DNA of 64,000 nucleotides. Source: Bryobacterales bacterium KBS 96 (GTDB taxonomy: Bacteria; Acidobacteriota; Terriglobia; Bryobacterales; Bryobacteraceae). Numbering within the stretch: position 1 is the first letter of the stretch; every line of letters starts with the position of its first letter. The DNA lies in NCBI GenBank assembly GCA_000381625.1, contig KB906767.1, positions 5,757,357 to 5,821,356 of the forward strand, read 5' to 3'. Positions 36,479 to 45,619 of this stretch are shown here, piece after piece. Made by a program: the position numbers and the translations under genes. Below the pieces are notes generated by a model. The model was not told where the DNA came from and searched no databases. It was given only the letters and a program-made list of their open reading frames with translations.

Positions 36479-37252
36479 CTATTTCATAAACCCGCTCATG
36501 CTCGTGGTCTTGGCGCACAACTCATCGTTCATCGGATCGTCGAGCGCAAGCAGTCGTCGCAGTTCGGGCGACAGTGCCGCCTGTGTCTCCGGCCGCAGCA
36601 GGCACTTTTGATACTGCTGCTGCGGTTTGTCCCACCGGCAATAGAACGAATGAATCGCCCGCCTTGGAACGTCCGTACGATTGGCCGTGCCGCCGTGCCA
36701 GGCATGCGTGTTCATCACGACGACGCTTCCAGCGGGCGCGAGCACGACGATTTCCTCCGGATGCGGCGCTGCCGGGTCGTCGAGCGCGTCTTGCGGTAAC
36801 TGTCTCGACCGATGCGTGCCCGGCACAATCCGCGTCGGGCCGTTTGCCGGCGTAAAATCGTCAAGCAGCCAGATGGTGTTGCACACGCAGTAACCGTTCT
36901 CGTCCGGTAACGCCCCGGCATCGCAATGCAGTGGCTGCGCCTCTGGCGAATGCGGATCCGCCGACCGTGCATTCAGGCTGCTCAATTTAAATTGAGGTCC
37001 AAGTACATGACCAACCAGTTCGAGAACGCGGGGCATTGCAATGAGTTGTTGAAACACTTCGCCCTTATCGACCAGGTTCGCCAGCCTCCGGGCATGCGGC
37101 TCCTGACGAAATTCGCTTCCGGCGTTCTCCCCCTCTTGCCGATACAGTTCCTCGACGCGACTGCGTAGCGCCTGGAGGAATTCCTCCGGCATGAATCGAT
37201 TGAGCACCACGTAGCCCTGCTCATCGAGTTGCTGCAACTCTTGTTGCGTCAT
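36479..37252 (-). CDS. phytanoyl-CoA dioxygenase family protein
   Basis: A 257-residue Fe(II)/2-oxoglutarate oxygenase of the PhyH fold. The iron facial triad is His and Asp in PLHCDAGAL and the distal His in [19 protein letters not shown], with the Arg of that stretch as the likely 2-oxoglutarate anchor. Family members hydroxylate small molecules such as phytanoyl-CoA, ectoine or secondary metabolites; no neighbour suggests which. Length is normal. Confidence 0.87.
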   Translation of the reverse strand: MTQQELQQLDEQGYVVLNRFMPEEFLQALRSRVEELYRQEGENAGSEFRQEPHARRLANLVDKGEVFQQLIAMPRVLELVGHVLGPQFKLSSLNARSADPHSPEAQPLHCDAGALPDENGYCVCNTIWLLDDFTPANGPTRIVPGTHRSRQLPQDALDDPAAPHPEEIVVLAPAGSVVVMNTHAWHGGTANRTDVPRRAIHSFYCRWDKPQQQYQKCLLRPETQAALSPELRRLLALDDPMNDELCAKTTSMSGFMK

Positions 37253-37333
37253 GAAAAAAGTCTATACCCGATAGCACGATGAAAAGTTACCCGGCTACTG
37301 TATCGAGCACATCGATCGTCTACCTTGTAAGGA

Positions 37334-37972
37334 ATGGCTTTCTTGCGTGGCGCCCTGCTCGGGTTGTTCCTTGCTTCCGCGGCAGTTGCTCAAAACTTCG
37401 TGCCGTTATTTGACGGTAAATCGCTCGACGGTTGGTTTATTGTCAACAAACAAGGACCGGGCTTTCTGGTGCACGATGGCCTGCTGATATGCCCCGCAAA
37501 CGGCGGCCAGAAATTAATGACGGAGAAAGAATACGCCAACTTCATCCTTCAGTTTGAGTTTCGGTTAGAGGCGGACGCCAATAATGGCATTGGCATCAGG
37601 GCCCCGCGCGTGGGGCAAACATCCAAGGCTGGTATGGAGATTCAAATTCTGGACCAGACAGGGCCGCTCTATGGTCCACACAAATTGAAACCGGAGCAGT
37701 ATCAAGGTTCCATTTACGACGTATGGCCCGCTCGATCCGGATTTCTGAGACCGCCCGGGAATTGGAACCGGGAAGAAATTCGTGCGGATAGCCGCCACAT
37801 TGCCGTCCGGCTGAATGACGTGGTCATTCTTGATGTGAATCTCGACCTCATTCAAGACCCGGAAACTCTTAAGATGCATCCCGGTTTGCAGAGGAAATCG
37901 GGCCACATTGCACTGCTCGGCCATCAGAGCCGTGTGGATTTTCGAAATCTCCGGGTTGCCGTCCTGCCCTAG
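37334..37972 (+). CDS. secreted DUF1080 (3-keto-disaccharide hydrolase-like) protein
   Basis: A 212-residue concanavalin-like beta-jellyroll with signal peptide MAFLRGALLGLFLASAAVAQ. It starts the mature part with FVPLFDGKSLDGWF, the DUF1080 hallmark, and has ANFILQFEFRLEADANNGIGIR and GMEIQILDQ. DUF1080 proteins, abundant in Planctomycetes and Acidobacteria, include 3-keto-glycoside hydrolases that complement Gfo/Idh/MocA-type oxidoreductases. It precedes a PIG-L deacetylase gene by about 240 bases. Confidence 0.88.
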   Translation: MAFLRGALLGLFLASAAVAQNFVPLFDGKSLDGWFIVNKQGPGFLVHDGLLICPANGGQKLMTEKEYANFILQFEFRLEADANNGIGIRAPRVGQTSKAGMEIQILDQTGPLYGPHKLKPEQYQGSIYDVWPARSGFLRPPGNWNREEIRADSRHIAVRLNDVVILDVNLDLIQDPETLKMHPGLQRKSGHIALLGHQSRVDFRNLRVAVLP

Positions 37973-38016
37973 GCGAATCAAAAGGATGCGGCAAAGGACT
38001 CTAGAGACATGTCCGG

Positions 38017-38063
38017 CCTACGTGAAATTCGTAGTCTGTTGTAGGGCGAGGCATGCTTGCCCG
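38017..38063 (+). repeat. intergenic palindromic repeat, copy A
   Basis: CCTACGTGAAATTCGTAGTC with TGTTGTAGGG and a GGGCGAGGCATGCTTGCCC hairpin. The same CCTAC..GAAA..TGTAATCTGTTGTAGGG framework recurs at 52131-52170, and the TCGTAATCTG part at 25351. Confidence 0.6.
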
Positions 38064-38208
38064 GCTTACCAGATCGGGGAAGCCTCGGCGATGGAGAGAC
38101 GCGATACGACGTTGGTCATGGCGATTTCTCTCCTCGTGCCATATTTTCAATCTCCGAGCTCGGAGTACCATCAGACATGCCGCTGTGACGGGCCGGAGGT
38201 TGTGATAA

Positions 38209-39075
38209 ATGAAAATACTCGTACTCCTTTTGACTGCTGCCACTATGCTTCTAGGACAAAACAATAAAGAGATTCGTGTGATTGCGTTCGGAGCGCACCC
38301 GGACGATTGCGATATTCGAGCTGCGGGAACGGCCGCGCTTTTCGCGAAGATGGGGTATGCCGTCAGGTTCGTGTCGGTGACCAATGGCGATGCGGGGCAT
38401 GAGACTATGTCTGGGCCGGCGCTTGCAGCGCGGCGGCTGCGGGAAGCCAAAGAGTCGGGACGGCGGCTCGGCATCGATTACGTTGTTTTGAACAACCACG
38501 ATGGGCAGTTACTGCCGACGCTCGAGGTGCGCGAGCAGATTATTCGTCAGATTCGCGCCTGGAAAGCCGACGTGGTCCTGGCGCCGCGTCCGAACGATTA
38601 CCATCCCGATCATCGATATACCGGCGTTTTAGTGCAGGATGCCGCATACATGGTGGTTGTGCCGTCGGTGACGCCCGATGTTCCGGCGTTGCGGAAGAAT
38701 CCGGTGTTTCTGTATTACGAAGATCGATTTCAGAGGCCCAATCCGTTCCGGCCGGATATCGCGGTACGGATTGATGACGTGATCGATCAGAAAGTGGATG
38801 CGTTGGACGCGCACGAATCGCAGTTCTACGATTGGCTGCCGTGGGTCGATGGGAAGCTGGCGGAAGTGCCCAAGGATCACACGGAACGCAAGGAATGGCT
38901 GAAACGCGAGAGGACGCCTACGATTACTCCGGCCGTTCGTGCTGCCCTCGTCAAGTGGTATGGCCCGGAGACCGGTAACGCCACGAAGTACTATGAGGCC
39001 TTCGAAATCTGCGAGTATGGCGCGCAGCCGGATGAGGCGCGTATCCGCCAGCTCTTTCCCATGCTCCATCGGTAA
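38209..39075 (+). CDS. secreted PIG-L/LmbE family deacetylase
   Basis: A 288-residue zinc deacetylase. After a short signal peptide (MKILVLLLTAATMLLGQ) comes VIAFGAHPDDCDI with the His-Pro-Asp-Asp zinc motif, and DYHPDHRYTG with the third zinc ligand. The family removes acetyl groups from N-acetylglucosamine conjugates and similar sugars. Secretion suggests it acts on extracellular glycans. DUF1080 upstream supports a carbohydrate role. Confidence 0.9.
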   Translation: MKILVLLLTAATMLLGQNNKEIRVIAFGAHPDDCDIRAAGTAALFAKMGYAVRFVSVTNGDAGHETMSGPALAARRLREAKESGRRLGIDYVVLNNHDGQLLPTLEVREQIIRQIRAWKADVVLAPRPNDYHPDHRYTGVLVQDAAYMVVVPSVTPDVPALRKNPVFLYYEDRFQRPNPFRPDIAVRIDDVIDQKVDALDAHESQFYDWLPWVDGKLAEVPKDHTERKEWLKRERTPTITPAVRAALVKWYGPETGNATKYYEAFEICEYGAQPDEARIRQLFPMLHR

Positions 39076-39689
39076 ACGTGCCAACTTCGCGTTTTGAGCT
39101 TGTGCCGCGAAACCAGACCACAATTCGCAATGCAGATGCGTTTCACGATGAGGTCGACGCTTACCCTGCTATCACGGTGATACGGCGGCAAACTCAGGAG
39201 CCGCCGTTGTCCCATCTTGTCGCCGGCAAGGAGTTCCGTCGGCCAGTTGGGCTTTGTTTGTTCAAGCGCTGAAGCCAATGTTCGTCCAAGGGGGTAAGGG
39301 ACACTCGAACAGACCAACACCGTGCAGAGCTGGAACCTGGCCGTGAACCCGGCGCCCCACCTTTTCACGTAAATCTTCGCGTAAATGCTGAATCTGTCTC
39401 GGGAAGCGTTAGCAACCCCCGGTGGCGCACGTCTTCAGCGTGCTGCGGTGAACTTCAGTTCGCCGTATCGAGCGTGCCGCCTCGGAACTCCTGTCGAAAC
39501 CGGCGATGCCCTCCACGGCGCCATCCGGAATCTCTGTCGTACCGGAAATCCAGTTCGCCCCGTCCCCGCCGCCGCTTTTCGAAAACAGCGCAACAATGGA
39601 GGGCATAGGATGTCTTTATAGCCGTAAGCCACAAACTTGATATTTTCAATTGAGTTACGATTCACTGATCTACAATCCATCCGTTGGCC
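39076..39689. other. 614-base stretch without an intact gene
   Basis: Several short frames are open on both strands, but none has a start with ribosome site and a family-like sequence. At 39301-39372 the plus strand reads LEQTNTVQSWNLAVNPA followed by a stop, which faintly resembles TonB-receptor strands and may be a gene remnant. Nothing else could be identified. Confidence 0.4.
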
Positions 39690-40856
39690 ATGACGGAGCT
39701 TGAGCAAATCCGAGAAATCTGGAGGGAAGCGTCGGCACGAGGCGAATCCGGCGTTCTTGCGTCCGTGGTCCGCATCCACGGCTCCGCCTATCGTAGGCCA
39801 GGCGCGCGGCTCCTCCTGACTTCCGGCGGAAGGCGTTCCGGCGCCGTCAGTGGCGGTTGCCTGGAAGCCGATCTCGTGAAAAAGGCCTGGTGGTTGACGG
39901 AAGGTGGCAAAACAGCCCTTCGTCGATATGACACAACAAATGAAGGCGAGATTACCCAGGAGTTCGGCCTCGGCTGTAATGGCGTCATCTATGTGTTGCT
40001 CGAGCGGCTGGAGCAATCGGCCATCCCTATTTTGGATGCAGTGGAGGAAGTGCGGGTAAGCCGCCTCCCAGCGGCGCTCGCGGCCGTGATCGGCGGCAGC
40101 GATCAATCGCCTGTACGTCTCGGCGATCGCTGGCTACGGCGCGCTAACGGAGAAACCGCAACCAACATCGCAAGCCATCAACTCGTCTCTCTGATTGAGC
40201 GGGAAGCGGACCTCGCGCTCGAACAGCATTCAACACGAATCGTGAGTTGGGAGGCCGCTCGCGAGGCTCTCGACGTATTTGTGGAGCCGATTTTTCCATC
40301 GCTGCGCCTGCTGATCTTTGGCGCGGGCGAGGACGCCGTGCCTATGGCGAAGCTCGCGAAGTTTCTAGGCTATGAGGTAATCGTTCTCGACGGCCGTTCT
40401 CACTTCGCTCATGCCGGGCGGTTTGCGGCCGACCGAGTCATTGTGAATTCGGAATCCGACCCGCTGGCTGGGATTGTACCCGACCAATGGACGGCCGCCA
40501 TTCTGATGAGCCACAGTTATGCGCAGGATCTTGCCGCGCTTTGCGTGCTTGCCTCGCATCGGCTGCCGTACCTGGGTTTACTCGGGCCACGGAAGCGCAC
40601 CGAATCTCTTCTCAGCGACGCCGGACTCGAGCCGGAGCAAGTTCTGCCGCCCCTGCACAGTCCGATGGGACTGGATACGGGAGCCGATGGCGCGGAACAG
40701 ATCGCGCTGTCCGTGATCGCCGAGATTCAAGCAGTCGTTAACCAGAGGGCGGGCGGCAGGCTCCGCGAAAAAGCCGGTCCTCTTCATCCGCGTTCCATCG
40801 GCGATGCTGAGCGCGAGTTCTTTAACCGTTCAGTAACATGTCCGCTTACGGACTAA
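39690..40856 (+). CDS. XdhC family molybdenum-hydroxylase maturation protein
   Basis: A 388-residue XdhC/CoxI-type protein. The N-terminal part has VVRIHGSAYRRPGARLLLTSGGRRSGAVSGGCLEADL and the C-terminal Rossmann part LLIFGAGEDAVPMAKLAKFLGYEVIVLDGR and PYLGLLGPRKR. These proteins bind molybdopterin cytosine dinucleotide and insert the sulfurated cofactor into xanthine-dehydrogenase-type enzymes. It leads the operon of such an enzyme: the Fe-S subunit begins 16 bases downstream after a strong AAGGAGGA. ATG 39690 is preferred to the in-frame TTG two codons earlier. Confidence 0.92.
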   Translation: MTELEQIREIWREASARGESGVLASVVRIHGSAYRRPGARLLLTSGGRRSGAVSGGCLEADLVKKAWWLTEGGKTALRRYDTTNEGEITQEFGLGCNGVIYVLLERLEQSAIPILDAVEEVRVSRLPAALAAVIGGSDQSPVRLGDRWLRRANGETATNIASHQLVSLIEREADLALEQHSTRIVSWEAAREALDVFVEPIFPSLRLLIFGAGEDAVPMAKLAKFLGYEVIVLDGRSHFAHAGRFAADRVIVNSESDPLAGIVPDQWTAAILMSHSYAQDLAALCVLASHRLPYLGLLGPRKRTESLLSDAGLEPEQVLPPLHSPMGLDTGADGAEQIALSVIAEIQAVVNQRAGGRLREKAGPLHPRSIGDAEREFFNRSVTCPLTD

Positions 40857-40872
40857 GGAGGACTCAAACAGA

Positions 40873-41514
40873 ATGTCCAAAGATACTGAAAAGGCGCCTG
40901 AGCAAGTCTCTAAACACGGGCTTGCCAGACGCGGCTTTCTGAAAGGGGCAGGTATCGGCGCTGCCGGCGCCTCGGTGCTGGACGGGGTCAACCTGTTCGC
41001 GAAAGAAGTTGCAAAGTCCAGTGACGCTCCGACAGTCGGCCCTGGCCGGGTCCCCATTTCACTTCACATCAATGGCAAGCCATACCGGCTTCTGATTGAG
41101 CCCAGCACCACGCTTGCCGACGCGCTCCGGTATGAACTCGGATTGACCGGCACGAAAGTGGTCTGTGACCGGGGTTCTTGTTCAGCTTGTACCGTGATGC
41201 TGGACAAAATGCCGGTGTGTTCCTGCATGATGCTAGCTGTCGATGTGGAAAACCGGAAGATCACGACCATTGAGGGCCTTGCTCAGAACGGCGAACTGCA
41301 TCCGGTGCAGGCTGCTTTCGTTGAGCACGACGCCCTTCAGTGCGGTTTCTGTACGCCCGGCATGGTGATCAGTTGTGTCGCCCTGCTCGAGCGTAATCCG
41401 AATCCGACGCTGGCCGATGTGAAACTGGCGACGAGCGGCAATATATGCCGCTGCGGGACCTACCCTAAAGTGTTTGACGCGACACTGGCGGCCGCGGGCG
41501 CCAAACGCGCATAG
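40873..41514 (+). CDS. molybdenum hydroxylase [2Fe-2S] subunit with Tat signal (PaoA/YagT-like)
   Basis: A 213-residue iron-sulfur subunit. A twin-arginine leader (LARRGFLKGAGIGAAGASV) would export the folded enzyme to the periplasm. The plant-type cluster uses CDRGSCSAC (and a further C), the second cluster CGFCTPGM and CRCGTY. Like E. coli PaoA it pairs with Moco and FAD subunits to oxidise aldehydes or N-heterocycles. The start is set by AAGGAGGACT about ten bases upstream; the next gene has nearly the same ribosome site. Confidence 0.93.
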   Translation: MSKDTEKAPEQVSKHGLARRGFLKGAGIGAAGASVLDGVNLFAKEVAKSSDAPTVGPGRVPISLHINGKPYRLLIEPSTTLADALRYELGLTGTKVVCDRGSCSACTVMLDKMPVCSCMMLAVDVENRKITTIEGLAQNGELHPVQAAFVEHDALQCGFCTPGMVISCVALLERNPNPTLADVKLATSGNICRCGTYPKVFDATLAAAGAKRA

Positions 41515-41532
41515 GAAGGAGGATTCACAAAC

Positions 41533-43908
41533 ATGCTGATGAAGTTTGTCGATGACTCGAAAGAAAACGTTCCGAAGCGCAGTGAGTCTCTGATTGTCGG
41601 CATCAAAGGCGACGACATGCATCAGGCGCAGGTTCAGATTCCCACCGAGGAGCCGCCGCCCCTACCCGAGAACGATCGACTGAAAGCGATTGGGAAACGA
41701 GCGACTCGCTGGGACGGAAATCTGAAAGTAAGCGGCTCGGGCAAATACACCGCGGACATTCGTCTGCCCGGCATGCTCTATGCCCAGATGGTCGACGCCA
41801 CTGTCCCACACGCCAAAGTTGTTTCCATCGATACAACGGAAGCGGAAAAGATGCCTGGCGTAAAGGCCGTACATGTGGTGGAGCATGTTCTCGGCAATGC
41901 GCAGCTCCGCGACCCAAAGCAGGAACTGCCGTCGAAATACCCAATTGTCCGGTACGCCGGTCAGCCGGTTGCCGCAGTTGCGGCTGTCTCGCCGCAGCTC
42001 GCGAGAGCCGCGGCGCTAAAAGTGAAAGTGAAATACGCACCGTTGCCGTTCGTCGTCGATCGCGACGACGCGAGAAAGCACGATGCGCCGCTCGTCTATC
42101 CAGGTCCGGCCGATCAGGCGGGCACCGCCGGCGGTGGTGGCGGGCCGAAGAACGTCCCGCAAGTTGGCAACGTACATGGCCCTGCCGAACACAAAGTCGG
42201 CTATATCGACGAAGGTTTCTCGGACGCCGCGGAGGTGGTCGAGGCCCGCTACATAACGCAGGTGCAGACGCACTCGGCGCTCGAGACACATGGCGTGGTT
42301 GCCGATTGGAAGCCGGACGTGCTCACGGTCTATGCGTCGACGCAAGGGACTTCGACGGTTCGTGATGAACTGGCCTATGTTTTCAGTTTGCCGAAAAATA
42401 AAGTCCGGGTGATCACCGAATACATGGGCGGCGGTTTCGGCGCGAAATTCGGCGCCGGCAATTTCGGTGTGGTCGCGACGCACCTTTCAAAGAAAGCGGG
42501 CGCGCCTGTCTGGCTAATGCTCGACCGGCAGCAAGAACATCTTTCGGTTGGCAACCGGCCCGATTCCGACCAGAGCCTCAAGATCGGCGCCAAGAAAGAT
42601 GGCACGCTCTCGGCAATCCAACTTGTCAGTTATGGCACGGCGGGCTGCGGCACAGGCGCGGGCTGCTCCGGTCCAGCTATCAACATGTATAAGTGCCCGA
42701 ACGTGCACACGCAGGAATACGACGTTTTCATCAACGGCGGTCCGGCTGCCTCGTTCCGGGCGCCCGGTCATCCGCAGGGCTGCTTCGCGCTTGAACAAAG
42801 CATTGATGAACTGGCGGAAAAGCTTGGGATGGACCCGCTCGATTTCCGCGACAAGAACGACGAGTTCGAGCCGCGCCGAGTGGAACGCCGCATCGGCCGC
42901 GCGAAGTTCGGCTGGGACCAGCGGCGCAAGGCGGGCAGCGATCCCGGGCCGGTCAAGCGCGGCATGGGCGTCGCGCAGGCGGTTTGGTATCGCATCATCC
43001 ATATGGATTCGGCCGCCGAAGTGCGCGTCCATCAGGATGGTTCGGTTGAATTGATGTCGGGCGTGCAGGATATCGGCGGCGGCATCAAAACGGTGCTGGC
43101 ACAAGTGGTCGCTGAAGAGTTTGGATTGACGCCGAAGGACATTAGCATTCGCATCGGCGACACGCAGTATCCATCCGGTCCTCCCTCGGGCGGAAGCTGT
43201 ACAACAGCCTCCATTACTCCTGCCGCGCGCAACGCGGCGTATCAGGCGAAGCTGGCGTTTCTCAGGTCCGTTGCGCCGGCTTTGAACGTTTCCTCGGACG
43301 ATCTCGTGCTGCAGGATGGACATGTACGCTCAAAATCCGACTCGTCTAAATCCTGGACTTTCAAGCGCGCCGCCGCGAAAATGCGCACGTCCGAAATTGC
43401 CGCTCGCGCCGATCGAGTCCCGGATTATAAAAATGTCGGACGCCGGCTCAATTACGGTGGCGTCCACTTCATCGAGATTTCAGTCGACACCGAAATGGGA
43501 CACATCCATGTGGAACGCGCGCTCGCCGTGCAGGATTGCGGCCGCCCCATGAACCCGCTGCATCTCGAGAGCCAGATCAACGGTGGAGTGCTGCAGGGCA
43601 TTTCCTACGCTCTCTACGAGAACAGGATTCTCGATAAGCAAAAAGGTTTAATGGTGAACCCCAACTTCGATTTTTATAAAGTCATTGGAGCGCAGGAGAC
43701 GCCAAAAATCGAGATACATGTCATCGAAAATTATCTCGGTCTGAGTTCGACGGATGCCGGCGGCATTGGCGAGCCATCCACCATGGCCACCGCCGCCGCC
43801 ATAGCAAACGCATTTTATAACGCGACCGGAGTTCGCATGCGACGCACGCCCATGACGCCCGCCGCGGTTCTGGAAACTCTGGGCAAAGTAAGGAGCGTGA
43901 CCGCATGA
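41533..43908 (+). CDS. molybdenum hydroxylase molybdopterin-binding subunit (xanthine dehydrogenase family)
   Basis: A 791-residue large subunit. It has the two-domain aldehyde-oxidase layout: N-terminal part with KYTADIRLPGMLYAQMV and YAGQPVAAVAAVSPQLARAA, Moco-binding GGGFGAKFG and FRAPGHPQGCFALEQSIDEL, then GGSCTTAS and a C-terminal GGIGEPSTMATAAAIANA with the catalytic Glu. No signal of its own; presumably co-exported through the Tat leader of the small subunit. Substrate is unknown. Its stop overlaps the FAD subunit start (ATGA, 43905-43908). Confidence 0.93.
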   Translation: MLMKFVDDSKENVPKRSESLIVGIKGDDMHQAQVQIPTEEPPPLPENDRLKAIGKRATRWDGNLKVSGSGKYTADIRLPGMLYAQMVDATVPHAKVVSIDTTEAEKMPGVKAVHVVEHVLGNAQLRDPKQELPSKYPIVRYAGQPVAAVAAVSPQLARAAALKVKVKYAPLPFVVDRDDARKHDAPLVYPGPADQAGTAGGGGGPKNVPQVGNVHGPAEHKVGYIDEGFSDAAEVVEARYITQVQTHSALETHGVVADWKPDVLTVYASTQGTSTVRDELAYVFSLPKNKVRVITEYMGGGFGAKFGAGNFGVVATHLSKKAGAPVWLMLDRQQEHLSVGNRPDSDQSLKIGAKKDGTLSAIQLVSYGTAGCGTGAGCSGPAINMYKCPNVHTQEYDVFINGGPAASFRAPGHPQGCFALEQSIDELAEKLGMDPLDFRDKNDEFEPRRVERRIGRAKFGWDQRRKAGSDPGPVKRGMGVAQAVWYRIIHMDSAAEVRVHQDGSVELMSGVQDIGGGIKTVLAQVVAEEFGLTPKDISIRIGDTQYPSGPPSGGSCTTASITPAARNAAYQAKLAFLRSVAPALNVSSDDLVLQDGHVRSKSDSSKSWTFKRAAAKMRTSEIAARADRVPDYKNVGRRLNYGGVHFIEISVDTEMGHIHVERALAVQDCGRPMNPLHLESQINGGVLQGISYALYENRILDKQKGLMVNPNFDFYKVIGAQETPKIEIHVIENYLGLSSTDAGGIGEPSTMATAAAIANAFYNATGVRMRRTPMTPAAVLETLGKVRSVTA

Positions 43909-44912
43909 ACCGCTTTGCTTTTACGAATTGCGATACTCTCGATCAGGCTTTGAGCGCGCTCACTCCCGGGGCGGAGCTGAAGGCGGGCGGCACCGATGTG
44001 CTCGACCGGATGAAGGAGCGGATCTCGGCGCCGGAAAAGCTCGTTAACATACGCAATATACAGGCTCTCCGCGGGATTGACGAGAGTTCGACCGGCCTGC
44101 GCATCGGCCCGCTGATGACGCTGGGCGAGATTGCCGAGCATCCTGCGATTCAGAAGAACTACACGGCGCTTGCCAATGCTGCCGCTCACGCCGCCACGCC
44201 GCAGATCCGCAACATGGGGACGATCGGCGGCAATTTGGTCCAGCGCCCCCGCTGCTGGTATTTCCGTTCCGCCGATTACGATTGCCGCCGCAAGGGCGGG
44301 GAAACCTGCTATGCGCAGATTGGCGATAACGAATATCACGCGATCTTTCATAATTCCATCTGCGCTATCGTTCATCCGTCTTCTACGGCGGTGCCGTTGA
44401 TGGCGCTCGGCGGATCGCTCGACGTGGCGTCGAGCGATGGCAAGCGCACGATACCGCTCGAAACGTTCTTCCTTCTCCCCGAGCAGAACTGGACAAGAGA
44501 AAACATTTTGCGTCCGGGCGAGATCATCACCGCGATTAACGTCCCGAAGCCCGCCTCGACCGCTCGGTCGGCCTATCAGAAGTGGGCCGAACGTGAAGGG
44601 ACGGATTGGGCCATCGCGGATGCGGGCGTGGTTCTGGACATGGATGGCGACACCTGCCGCAAGGCTGCGATCGTGGTCGGCGCGGCCGCTCCAGCGCCAT
44701 TGCGAATGCATGAGGCGGAGGTAATGCTGGCGGGAAAGCCGATCACTGAAGAGACCGCGCGCGCCGCGGGCAAAGCGGCTATGGTGAAGGCGTCGCCCCT
44801 GACGCACAACGCTTATAAGATTCCGATGTTTGAAGTAGCGATCTACCGGACCATTTTGCTGACGGCCGGAAAGATGGGACCGGACCCGAGCGCTGTTGGA
44901 GGTCGAGCATGA
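43905..44912 (+). CDS. molybdenum hydroxylase FAD-binding subunit with extra Cys motif (PaoB/YagS-like)
   Basis: A 335-residue FAD subunit. The FAD motif KAGGTDVLDRMKE is near residue 25-37 and TIGGNLVQRPRCWYFRSADYDCRRKGGETCYA adds the cysteines that in E. coli PaoB and in 4-hydroxybenzoyl-CoA reductase hold a [4Fe-4S] cluster. The C-terminal CO-dehydrogenase flavoprotein domain follows. Together with the two genes before it this makes a PaoABC-type enzyme. Its stop overlaps the start of a small gene (ATGA, 44909-44912). Confidence 0.92.
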   Translation: MNRFAFTNCDTLDQALSALTPGAELKAGGTDVLDRMKERISAPEKLVNIRNIQALRGIDESSTGLRIGPLMTLGEIAEHPAIQKNYTALANAAAHAATPQIRNMGTIGGNLVQRPRCWYFRSADYDCRRKGGETCYAQIGDNEYHAIFHNSICAIVHPSSTAVPLMALGGSLDVASSDGKRTIPLETFFLLPEQNWTRENILRPGEIITAINVPKPASTARSAYQKWAEREGTDWAIADAGVVLDMDGDTCRKAAIVVGAAAPAPLRMHEAEVMLAGKPITEETARAAGKAAMVKASPLTHNAYKIPMFEVAIYRTILLTAGKMGPDPSAVGGRA

Positions 44913-45133
44913 TTGAAGAAACCGCAAACGCGACCAAACCGTGCCGGTGCATTCGTACGAAAACGATTTACGGCTCTTACGCGGGCAATATGGAAGATTG
45001 GATTACTGGAGTATCCTCAACGGCGTCCTTCTGGTGCATGAAGACGATGGGTCCTGCGGGTCCAGATGAGCACTTTGTGCACATCGGCCAGTGCGGGCCA
45101 CAGCGAATTTGCTACGAACCCGAAGACGATTGA
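44909..45133 (+). CDS. small Cys-containing protein at the end of the molybdenum hydroxylase operon
   Basis: A 74-residue protein whose ATG overlaps the FAD-subunit stop by four bases, so it is almost certainly translated with the enzyme. It contains five cysteines (C12, C14, C43, C62, C68) and an acidic end (YEPEDD), with the core TIYGSYAGNMEDWITGVSSTASFWC. I do not recognise the family. It has no membrane segment or signal. It could be a maturation factor or an extra subunit of the enzyme; both are guesses. Confidence 0.65.
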   Translation: MIEETANATKPCRCIRTKTIYGSYAGNMEDWITGVSSTASFWCMKTMGPAGPDEHFVHIGQCGPQRICYEPEDD

Positions 45134-45305
45134 CATAGTAGAGCCCCTGAGATCCCCGTATTCTTACGGTATTCTCTCGCCGCCTATCGACTCGCAATCT
45201 CCCTGAACGAAAAGCACCGCCCTATCGGTCTACAGAGTGGGCGGCGAAGGACTTCGGATGCGCGCAAGTATTCGCGAGAAAGCGCCGCCCATAAGGAGCA
45301 CAATT
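45134..45305 (+). promoter_or_regulatory. intergenic region before the split BON gene
   Basis: A small stem CCGCCC/GGGCGG (45217-45222 and 45239-45244) lies in this gap and AAGGAG (45293-45298) precedes the ATG at 45306. The stem could end the molybdenum hydroxylase transcript, though no T-run follows. Confidence 0.35.
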
Positions 45306-45590
45306 ATGGCGGATAGATACGACAATCGATTCAGAGATCGTTGGGCCGAGCGCGAGCGGGATCCGGAGTTCGAGGAACGTCGCAACCGCAGCGGTTACGG
45401 CTACAGCTCATCGTATTATCCCGACCGGGAGGGTTGGGAAGATCGCTCGGACTACGAGAGCCGCCGCTCTTCCGAAAGCGATTACGATCGCGACGAAGCC
45501 ACTCGCCGCGGTGGTGGTTATCGCGGCGAACGAGGCTTTAGGGAAGCGCCGGAAGGCTATACAGGCCGCAATGAATATACCGGTCCTTAG
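45306..45590 (+). CDS. N-terminal fragment of a BON-domain stress protein, cut off by IS110
   Basis: Ninety-four residues, very rich in Arg, Asp, Glu, Tyr and Gly (RDRWAERERDPEFEERRNRSGYGYSSSYYPDREG), starting at an ATG with AAGGAG eight bases upstream. It stops at TAG 45588-45590, right where the IS110 element begins. Such a disordered charged head is typical of the N-terminal part of acidobacterial and other BON proteins, and a BON-domain C-terminal part lies just beyond the IS. I infer one ancestral gene split in two. Whether the fragment is still expressed is unknown. Confidence 0.6.
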   Translation: MADRYDNRFRDRWAERERDPEFEERRNRSGYGYSSSYYPDREGWEDRSDYESRRSSESDYDRDEATRRGGGYRGERGFREAPEGYTGRNEYTGP

Positions 45591-45619
45591 AAAACATCCC
45601 TGGGCTAGGTGGATACGGT

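Noticed and set aside
39435-40106. 223-codon minus-strand frame at the start of the XdhC gene
   Set aside because: Overlaps the XdhC coding sequence and has no start signal or family motif.
42514-43323. 269-codon minus-strand frame opposite the molybdopterin subunit
   Set aside because: Shadow of a gene with clear family motifs; no ribosome site.
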